From positions 1-12,398 of the forward strand of contig QLUI01000025.1 of NCBI GenBank assembly GCA_018725345.1: a stretch of 12,398 bases of DNA. Reading direction: 5' to 3'. Both the position numbers and the translations under genes were made by a program. The notes beneath the pieces are model-generated. The model had not been told where the DNA came from. It saw only the letters and a program-made list of their open reading frames with translations, and searched no databases. Shown one piece after another: positions 1-5,079 of the stretch; positions within the stretch are counted from its first letter, which is position 1, and every line of letters begins with the position of its first letter. The stretch is from Bacillota bacterium (lineage in GTDB: Bacteria; Bacillota; Dethiobacteria; Dethiobacterales; Dethiobacteraceae).

Positions 1-114
1 TTTGAATACTATCGACAGGTTACAGCGTAAACTGAGGAACCGCCGTGTACCGAACGGTATGCACGGTGGTGTGGGAGGTCGGCTATTCAAATAATGGGTA
101 GCCTCCTACCCGAT
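1..114 (+). mobile_element. 3' end of a group II intron (5' part lies outside the window)
   Basis: The left edge of the window shows the end of a group II self-splicing intron on the plus strand: a domain IV-like tail, a 34-nt domain V (37-70) and a domain VI hairpin with a bulged adenosine at 108. The intron ends in GAT or GATT at about 114-115, 6-7 nt after that adenosine, as expected for a branch point. A reverse transcriptase/maturase ORF would normally lie in domain IV upstream, which is not visible. The sequence to the right is an IS3-type orfA reading in the opposite direction. The intron therefore appears to have inserted antisense to that gene and could not be spliced from its transcript. 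The exact 3' splice point is uncertain by 1-2 nt. Confidence 0.85.
37..114 (+). ncRNA. Group II intron domains V and VI
   Basis: Domain V (37-70) folds as a 9-bp lower stem, ACCGCCGTG with CACGGTGGT including one G-T wobble, and a 4-bp upper stem TACC/GGTA. It has a GAAC tetraloop and a 2-nt bulge (TG, 60-61), the hallmark layout of the intron's catalytic core. The lower stem contains a CGC-type triad instead of AGC. Domain VI (about 72-114) pairs GGG with CCC, AGG with CCT and GGCTA with TAGCC. This leaves A108 unpaired between CCT and CCC as the presumed branch-point nucleotide. These pairings were read directly by hand. Confidence 0.85.
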
Positions 115-247
115 TTGCAAAGACACCTTCCCAGAATTTCTTCTTAAATTCAGCTGTAAAATGCACGATGCTGGGAGATACACCTAAAACATATGAGCTT
201 GCACGTAGATGGTTCATTTCCTCTTCGGTAAATTTTTTACTAGCCAT
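115..247 (-). pseudogene. 5' fragment of an IS3-type OrfA (helix-turn-helix) transposase gene, interrupted by the intron
   Basis: On the minus strand an ATG at 247-245 follows GGAGGA (259-254) at 6 nt and opens a frame of about 44 residues before the intron junction. It starts MASKKFTEEEMNHLRASSYV and continues with VSPSIVHFTAEFKKKFWEGV. The pattern 'KKFTEEE...YVxxVSPxxVxFTxEFKxxFW' is characteristic of the N-terminus of OrfA/HTH proteins of IS3-type elements in clostridia, which are normally about 100-180 aa and bind the IS ends. Reading on into the intron gives ten foreign codons and a TAG at 85-83. The catalytic OrfB is not visible. The gene is dead unless the intron leaves; its antisense orientation rules out splicing from this transcript. 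Confidence 0.7.
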
Positions 248-275
248 GTGTAATCCTCCAATTCATCTAATGATA

Positions 276-304
276 ATTCTAATACCTATCTGAATTGGAG
301 TCAA
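276..304 (-). promoter_or_regulatory. Sigma-A-like promoter of the IS orfA
   Basis: On the minus strand TTGACT (304-299) and TAGAAT (281-276) are separated by exactly 17 bp, a near-consensus promoter. It places the start of transcription near 270, a short leader before the GGAGGA ribosome binding site and ATG at 247. It faces into the intron, so it now yields only a truncated orfA transcript and antisense RNA to the intron end. Confidence 0.65.
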
Positions 305-312
305 AACTCTTA

Positions 313-428
313 TGTCCGAAGATAAGGGTTTCAAAAACTTGATTGTCTAAAACCAAGGATTTTGAAAAACATATCTGTCCGAAACTAAGGGGTTTTGAAA
401 ACTGCTGCTGTCTAATCTATAGGGTACA
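313..428. repeat. Imperfect tandem repeats of 31-33 bp at the IS end
   Basis: Units begin with TGTCCGAAG at 313, TGTCTAAAA at 344, TGTCCGAAA at 376 and TGTCTAATC at 409, a spacing of 31, 32 and 33 bp or about three helical turns. Each of the first three continues with AAGG and TTTGAAAA-like or TTTCAAAAA-like blocks; the fourth merges into the IS terminal sequence and ends at about 428. On the transposase strand each unit reads as a T(T/C)(A/G)GACA box. The regular phase suggests binding sites for the IS-encoded OrfA/transposase, but this is inferred. Confidence 0.7.
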
Positions 429-482
429 TTTTATTCTGTTGGTTTTTTGCTAATTACTATATGGTTTTTTCAATGTTCAGGT

Positions 483-512
483 TTGATTTATGCTGGGAAA
501 GTTGAGTAAATA
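483..512 (+). promoter_or_regulatory. Possible promoter for the methyltransferase gene
   Basis: TTGATT (483-488) and TAAATA (507-512) are spaced by 18 bp and lie about 35 bp ahead of the GTG start. The match is moderate, and the region is AT-rich, so chance resemblance is possible. The IS end at about 428 lies 55 bp upstream. Confidence 0.35.
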
Positions 513-545
513 ATTAAGCATCTTTTCATCTTTAGGAGGTTGCAG

Positions 546-1121
546 GTGAATTTCTTTTCACTTATTGCACCGTTTTACGACTGCTTCATGGCGGCGCTAC
601 ACAAAAAACAGGGCAAAGTCCTGCTTGCCAGGCTGGCACCCTTGAGCCACCGTAAAGTTCTGGACTTAGGGGGTGGCACAGGAAAGCTTGCTAACCAGCT
701 AGAAAAGGCCGGCGCCAATGTCTGGCTTCTAGACTCTTCCACCGCTATGCTAAAGCGGACCCGCCGCTTATTGCCGAGTAACCGTGCCGTTTTGGGCGAT
801 GCGGCTTCTCTCCCTTTTGCGGAAAACAGTTTTGACGTAGTGATGATTGTAGATGCCCTCCATCATTTCCGTAAACAAGAAATCGTACTTGAGGAAGCAT
901 TACGCGTCTTAAGACCTGGCGGTACGCTGGCTATTCTGGATTTTAACCGGAAGAACGCCGCTGTAAAGGTTCTGTCAATCCTTGAGCAAGTAATGTTGGA
1001 GCCGGCGCTGATGCTAACAGCCGAGCAACTGGAGAAACTCCTCGCACAAATAGGCTTCATTAAAATAGAGACGGAGATAATCTCTGCGTATCAGTATCTG
1101 AGCTTAAGCACCAAACCGTGA
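546..1121 (+). CDS. Class I SAM-dependent methyltransferase (UbiE/Methyltransf_11-like)
   Basis: This 191-aa cytosolic protein is a Rossmann-fold methyltransferase that should transfer a methyl group from S-adenosylmethionine to an unknown acceptor. Motif I is VLDLGGGTGK (38-47; the usual C of GCGTG is G here). The ribose-binding acidic residue is D63 in LLDSS, the adenine-side motif is GDAASLPF (84-91), and the post-motif LRPGGTLAILDF is at 122-133. It is shorter than UbiE/MenG (about 230-250 aa) and lacks their signature ends, so a menaquinone or ubiquinone role is not supported. The start chosen is GTG 546 because AGGAGG (534-539) lies 6 nt upstream; the in-frame TTG at 540 overlaps nothing useful and sits too close to the ribosome binding site. 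It faces the aconitase gene, with only 31 bp between stop codons. The substrate is unknown. Confidence 0.85.
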   Translation: MNFFSLIAPFYDCFMAALHKKQGKVLLARLAPLSHRKVLDLGGGTGKLANQLEKAGANVWLLDSSTAMLKRTRRLLPSNRAVLGDAASLPFAENSFDVVMIVDALHHFRKQEIVLEEALRVLRPGGTLAILDFNRKNAAVKVLSILEQVMLEPALMLTAEQLEKLLAQIGFIKIETEIISAYQYLSLSTKP

Positions 1122-1152
1122 AACAAAAAACAGAGAGACTGAGAAAGAATGA

Positions 1153-3081
1153 TTAGCGATTCTGTTGCTTTGTATAGTTCAAGAGCCCGCCGGCCAGGAT
1201 AATGGCAATCTGTCGCTTTGTTAGGCCATGCAGAACTGAGCTTGCTTCGCCGCTACCAAGATTAATTACAGTAAGGACATCACACTGCCACAGCTGAGCA
1301 GCTACAGCCTTTATCTCTAAAATGTCTCCTTCGTTGATTTTAGCATAATCATCTTCCTCCCGAAAGATGAGCGGCAAAATACCAAAATTGATTAGATTAG
1401 CACGGTGAATGCGAGCAAAGGATTTGGCAAGTACCGCCTTAACGCCTAGATACATTGGTGCCAAAGCAGCGTGTTCACGGCTGGAGCCCTGACCGTAGTT
1501 ATGACCGCCCAAAACAATGCCGCTGCCGGCAGCTTTAGCCCGTTCGGAAAATCCGGGGTCAAGAGCAGAAAAGACATACCGGCTAATGGCGGGGATATTG
1601 GAACGCAGAGGCAAAACTTTTGCGCCCGCCGGCATAATATGGTCAGTAGTAATATTGTCTACCACTTTAAGAAGTACGCTTGCAGTTAAATTTTCGGGCA
1701 GCGCCGTATTGACAGGCAGCGGCTTGATGTTAGGACCGCGCACCACTGCCACGGTAGTGGGATCCTCGGCAGGCGGAATGATCAAACTGTCGTCCAGCAG
1801 AAATTTTTCCGGCTGCTCAATCTGCCGGTAATCGCCCAGTTGACGCGGGTCAACCAGCTTGCCTGCCAAAGCGGCGGCAGCGGCCGATTCCGGACTAACC
1901 AGATAGACTCCGGCATCGGCAGTTCCGGAACGTCCGGGGAAGTTGCGGTTAAAAGTGCGGACAGACACTGCCGCAGACGGCGGTGCTTGACCCATGCCGA
2001 TGCAAGGACCGCAGCTTGCCTCCAAAATGCGAGCGCCGGCGGCAATCAAATCGGCCAAAGCGCCGTTGACGGCAAGCATTGCAAATACTTGCCTGGACCC
2101 AGGGGAAATTACCAAGCTCACCTCATTATGCACTTTTTTCCCGCGCAGGATATTTGCCACCTGCATTAAATCGGCATAAGATGAGTTGGTGCAGCTGCCG
2201 ATGGCAACTTGATCGACCTTCACTTCCCCCAGCTCTTTAATCTTCTTTACCGCATCCGGACTGTGTGGGGTGGCGGCAAGCGGTTCCAAACTGTCTAAAT
2301 CAAGCACAATTTCTTCATCGTAGACGGCGTTAGTCTCAGGCAATAATTCCACCCACTGCTCTTCCCGACCCTGCGCCGCCAGAAATGTCCTTGTCACCTC
2401 GTCACTTGGGAAAACCGAAGAGGTGGCACCAAGCTCCGCCCCCATATTGGCAATAGTGGCTCGCTCAGGCACGGATAGACTTGCCACACCGGAACCGCCA
2501 TATTCAATCACTTTACCAACACCACCTTTGACACTCAAGCACCGCAAAACTTCCAAAACTAGATCTTTTGCGGAAACCCAGGGCCGAAGCCGATTAACAA
2601 GTTCGACCTTTAACACTTGCGGCATTGTGAGGTAGAAGGGACCGCCTCCCATGGCCACAGCTACGTCCAAACCGCCTGCGCCTATAGCAAGCATGCCAAG
2701 ACCGCCTCCTGTGGGGGTATGGCTGTCAGAGCCAAGCAATGTCTTGCCCGGAACGCCAAATCGCTCCAGGTGAATCTGGTGGCAGATGCCATTGCCCGGA
2801 CGAGAGAAATAGACGCCGTGCTTAGCTGCTACCGTCTGGAGAAAACGATGGTCATCTGCATTCTCAAAGCCTGTCTGCAGAGTGTTGTGGTCAATATAGG
2901 AAACCGACAGCTCGGTACGCACCCGTGGTACGCCGATGGCTTCAAACTGCAAGTAAGCCATCGTGCCGGTGGCGTCCTGTGTCAATGTCTGGTCAATTTT
3001 AATCGCAATTTCACTCCCGGCAGTCATTTCCCCGGCTACCAGATGCGCGGCTATAATTTTGCGCGTTAAATTTTGTCGCAC
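1153..3081 (-). CDS. acn: Aconitate hydratase, Aquifex-type (short aconitase)
   Basis: This 642-aa cytosolic [4Fe-4S] enzyme interconverts citrate and isocitrate through cis-aconitate in the TCA cycle and glutamate supply. Cluster ligands are C297 (AIGSCTNSS) and C357/C360 (ASCGPCIGMG). Other hallmarks are GSDSHTPTGGGLGM (117-130), NRNFPGRSG (378-386), DNITTDHIMPAG (475-486) in the swivel domain and GHNYGQGSSREHAAL (526-540). The length of about 640 aa and domain order fit the compact aconitase subtype common in anaerobic Bacillota and Aquifex, not the 900-aa AcnA. 3-isopropylmalate dehydratase is unlikely because its subunits are separate and shorter. The start is GTG (3081-3079), with AGGAGG (3095-3090) 8 nt ahead; the ATG at 3083 and the one at 3088 are out of frame. 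It is divergent from the nucleoside kinase gene and has its own promoter. Confidence 0.95.
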   Translation of the reverse strand: MRQNLTRKIIAAHLVAGEMTAGSEIAIKIDQTLTQDATGTMAYLQFEAIGVPRVRTELSVSYIDHNTLQTGFENADDHRFLQTVAAKHGVYFSRPGNGICHQIHLERFGVPGKTLLGSDSHTPTGGGLGMLAIGAGGLDVAVAMGGGPFYLTMPQVLKVELVNRLRPWVSAKDLVLEVLRCLSVKGGVGKVIEYGGSGVASLSVPERATIANMGAELGATSSVFPSDEVTRTFLAAQGREEQWVELLPETNAVYDEEIVLDLDSLEPLAATPHSPDAVKKIKELGEVKVDQVAIGSCTNSSYADLMQVANILRGKKVHNEVSLVISPGSRQVFAMLAVNGALADLIAAGARILEASCGPCIGMGQAPPSAAVSVRTFNRNFPGRSGTADAGVYLVSPESAAAAALAGKLVDPRQLGDYRQIEQPEKFLLDDSLIIPPAEDPTTVAVVRGPNIKPLPVNTALPENLTASVLLKVVDNITTDHIMPAGAKVLPLRSNIPAISRYVFSALDPGFSERAKAAGSGIVLGGHNYGQGSSREHAALAPMYLGVKAVLAKSFARIHRANLINFGILPLIFREEDDYAKINEGDILEIKAVAAQLWQCDVLTVINLGSGEASSVLHGLTKRQIAIILAGGLLNYTKQQNR

Positions 3082-3111
3082 ATTTCATTCCTCCTGTCCG
3101 TCATTCACTAG

Positions 3112-3141
3112 AATCTATCATGAAAACAGTTTTTTTGTCAA
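3112..3141 (-). promoter_or_regulatory. Sigma-A-like promoter of the aconitase gene
   Basis: On the minus strand a perfect TTGACA (3141-3136) is followed by TAGATT (3117-3112, 18-bp spacer) or ATAGAT (17-bp spacer). This gives a short leader of about 25 nt to the GTG start and an AGGAGG ribosome binding site. No obvious operator was recognised. The spacer holds a run of seven A. Confidence 0.65.
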
Positions 3142-3169
3142 TGAAAGCACAGGATTTTTGAGAGCAGGA

Positions 3170-3290
3170 TTCCGGCTAGCAGAAAGAGAAAATATACCAA
3201 GGAAGAAGGAAAGCGGGCGGAATGAGAGAAAAGAAGCGGAGCAGGAGCAGTTCAGAATGAAAAGAAAACTAAAACATTAAAGAAAGAGGG
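3170..3290 (+). other. Purine-rich leader ahead of the nucleoside kinase gene
   Basis: The plus strand from about 3180 to 3290 is dominated by A and G. It holds two tiny overlapping reading frames: 3222-3260 (12 codons, MREKKRSRSSSE) and 3257-3280 (7 codons, MKRKLKH), joined by an ATGA overlap. A weak promoter-like pair, TTCCGG (3170-3175) and TATACC (3193-3198) at 17 bp, lies at its left end. No hairpin or riboswitch fold was recognised. Function is unknown, and the mini-ORFs may be chance. Confidence 0.3.
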
Positions 3291-3296
3291 ATCGGT

Positions 3297-4976
3297 TTGT
3301 CAATTGAAAAGGAGCAAGTCAGCGCAGAGATTATTTTACCGGAGAATACAGTTGTAGTCACCAACGCAAACCGCAGCCTCCTAGAAATAAGCAAAGATGT
3401 GGCGCATCATTATCGCTCTACCATCGTGGCTGCTCTCGTCAATGGAAAAATAAGGAATCTGGAAACAGTTGTAAGTTCACCCTCGGTAATAAGCTTTCTC
3501 GACCTGACGACTAAAGAAGGAGCGCGGATTTACCAGCGCAGCCTAACGCTGCTCTTAATTTATGCCACACAGTTGCTCTTCCCTAAGGCTCAACTTAAAG
3601 TTGAGCACTCCCTAGGCAAGGCACTTTACTGCGAAATCAAGAAGACTCCCGAACTTTCAGCCGAAGATGTGGCGGAGCTAGAGAAGAAGATGTGGGAGCT
3701 GATCAATCAAGATTTACCGATTGAGGAAAAAAAGCTGCCCATCAGTGAAGCAATGAGCTTCTTTGAACGCGAGGGCTTTCACGACAAAGTTCTTCTCTAT
3801 AAACGTTGGCCTAAAGCAGAAATGACTGTCTATAACCTAGGGGATTTGACGGCTTCGCTCCATGGCTATATGATTCCCCGTTTGGGAATGTTACACCTTT
3901 TTAGTCTGCAGTATCATGCGCCCGGCCTCATTCTCCGTTTTCCCGATGAATCAGATCCGTTTTCCATTCCAAAATTCACCCGGCAGAACAAACTCTTTGA
4001 AATTTTTCGCGAGTCGGAGCAGTGGAGCCGTGTGCTGGGCTTTGATACCGTGGGAGCGCTAAACGACCTGATTGAAGGCGGCCAGGGTACAGATATTATC
4101 CGTATAGCTGAAGCGCTCCATGAGAAAAAAATTGCCCAAATTGCGGACAAAATCACATCAGGCGAACATGAAATCTCCGTCATTCTTATTGCCGGACCAT
4201 CTTCATCAGGCAAAACCACATTTGCTCAGCGCCTGCGTACGCAGCTTCTGGTTAACGGTATCCGCCCGCTCCCCATTTCCCTCGATGACTATTTTGTAGA
4301 CCGCGAACATACACCGCTCGACGAATCAAATAACCCGGACTTCGAACATATTGAAGCGATTGACTTGGAGCTGTTTAACCAGCACCTGCTCCGGCTGATT
4401 AACGGCGAGGAAGTAGCCTTACCCACTTTTAACTTTAGCACCGGCTTAAGGGAATATAATGGCCACAAACTCAAACTAAAAAATGGTCAGCCCCTGATTA
4501 TCGAAGGCATCCACGGCCTCAATGAGCAACTTGCTCAGTCCATCCCTCGCCGACAAAAATTTAAGATCTACGTTTCCGCGCTGACTGCCCTCAACGTAGA
4601 CTACCACACCCGCATCCATACCACCGATACTCGTCTGTTGCGTCGCATTGTCCGCGACAATCAGTTTCGCGGCATAGATGCATTAAGCACTATCCGCCGC
4701 TGGCCCTCGGTACGCCGGGGCGAAGAACGGAACATCTTTCAGATACAGGAAGAAGCAGACATTATGTTTAACTCGGCACTTGTCTATGAACTTGCCGTCT
4801 TAAAGACATTTGCCCAGCCTCTGCTTGAGAAAATCACCCTGACGGATCCGGAATATATAGATGCTAAACGTCTTCTCCTTTTCATCTCCGGGTTTGTTTC
4901 CCTAGGTGCCCATCGCATCCCCACCAACTCCATCCTGCGAGAGTTTATCGGAGAGTCGTGTTTTTTCCACATCTAG
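3297..4976 (+). CDS. Nucleoside (uridine-type) kinase with N-terminal TGS and ThrRS-like domains
   Basis: This 559-aa protein joins a threonyl-tRNA-synthetase-like N-terminus to a uridine kinase/phosphoribulokinase-type P-loop kinase, and should phosphorylate a nucleoside or similar substrate with NTP. The TGS-like region spans about 10-70. A ThrRS second-domain-like segment follows at about 75-200 (RIYQRSLTLLL...HSLGKALYCEIK). The kinase begins near 290 with Walker A AGPSSSGKTT (299-308), then SLDDYFVDRE (328-337), typical of uridine kinases, and IIEGIHGLN (401-409). This architecture is known in Clostridia and Thermotoga, but its true substrate is not established to my knowledge. The start is TTG 3297, with GAGGG (3286-3290) 6 nt ahead. 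At the positions aligned with the ThrRS editing histidines it has R81 and L85, so tRNA editing is unlikely. No terminator was seen after the gene. Confidence 0.88.
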   Translation: MSIEKEQVSAEIILPENTVVVTNANRSLLEISKDVAHHYRSTIVAALVNGKIRNLETVVSSPSVISFLDLTTKEGARIYQRSLTLLLIYATQLLFPKAQLKVEHSLGKALYCEIKKTPELSAEDVAELEKKMWELINQDLPIEEKKLPISEAMSFFEREGFHDKVLLYKRWPKAEMTVYNLGDLTASLHGYMIPRLGMLHLFSLQYHAPGLILRFPDESDPFSIPKFTRQNKLFEIFRESEQWSRVLGFDTVGALNDLIEGGQGTDIIRIAEALHEKKIAQIADKITSGEHEISVILIAGPSSSGKTTFAQRLRTQLLVNGIRPLPISLDDYFVDREHTPLDESNNPDFEHIEAIDLELFNQHLLRLINGEEVALPTFNFSTGLREYNGHKLKLKNGQPLIIEGIHGLNEQLAQSIPRRQKFKIYVSALTALNVDYHTRIHTTDTRLLRRIVRDNQFRGIDALSTIRRWPSVRRGEERNIFQIQEEADIMFNSALVYELAVLKTFAQPLLEKITLTDPEYIDAKRLLLFISGFVSLGAHRIPTNSILREFIGESCFFHI

Positions 4977-5019
4977 ACGCGCTCTAGCCTCTCCTTTACA
5001 ACAAAAATATTTTTACCGA

Positions 5020-5058
5020 TTGACATACCTAACAATAATCTTTACCCTTAATGTAAAG
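5020..5058 (+). promoter_or_regulatory. clpB promoter with an inverted repeat across the -10 region
   Basis: A perfect TTGACA (5020-5025) is followed after 17 bp by TACCCT (5043-5048). Overlapping the -10 is an exact inverted repeat, CTTTAC (5040-5045), 7-nt gap, GTAAAG (5053-5058). Its position suits a repressor operator. It is neither CIRCE (TTAGCACTC-N9-GAGTGCTAA) nor a CtsR site (GGTCAAA repeats). The arms-plus-N7 layout resembles the HspR HAIR element only in spacing. GGGAG (5067-5071) is the ribosome binding site, 8 nt before the ATG. Confidence 0.5.
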
Positions 5059-5079
5059 ACGAATTTGGGAGTGATAGCT

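Larger units (their letters stand above)
115..428 (-). mobile_element. Left-end fragment of an IS3-family-like insertion sequence, cut by the group II intron
   Basis: On the minus strand this segment begins at about 428 with TGTACCCTATAGATTAGACA. The TG start and AGACA motif are typical of IS3-family terminal repeats. It then carries tandem repeats, a sigma-A-like promoter, a ribosome binding site and the start of an orfA-type transposase gene. That gene is interrupted at about 115 by the intron end. The other end of the element lies beyond the intron, outside the window, so neither the right terminal repeat nor a target duplication can be checked. The family assignment rests on the orfA N-terminus and the end sequence. 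Confidence 0.6.

Noticed and set aside
313..428. CRISPR array
   Set aside because: The repeats are contiguous 31-33-bp tandem units without spacers and sit at an IS end.
540..545. TTG 540 as the methyltransferase start
   Set aside because: It lies directly against the AGGAGG sequence, leaving no spacer. GTG 546 has the normal 6-nt spacing.
1122..1152. Terminator between the convergent methyltransferase and aconitase genes
   Set aside because: Only a 5-bp AGAAT/ATTCT inverted repeat is present, with no T-tract on either side.
1471..3280. Several plus-strand ORFs of 60-150 codons opposite the aconitase
   Set aside because: They are shadow frames of a well-supported gene, with no recognisable domains or ribosome binding sites.
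4973..4987. CTAGA/TCTAG hairpin at the end of the kinase gene as a terminator
   Set aside because: It has a five-base-pair, weak stem and no following T-run.
4906..5079. 58-codon N-terminal extension of ClpB
   Set aside because: It overlaps the end of the kinase gene and the clpB promoter, and does not resemble ClpB. The conserved N-terminus begins at ATG 5080 with its own ribosome binding site.
4977..5079. CIRCE or CtsR site upstream of clpB
   Set aside because: Neither TTAGCACTC-type arms nor GGTCAAA repeats are found on either strand.
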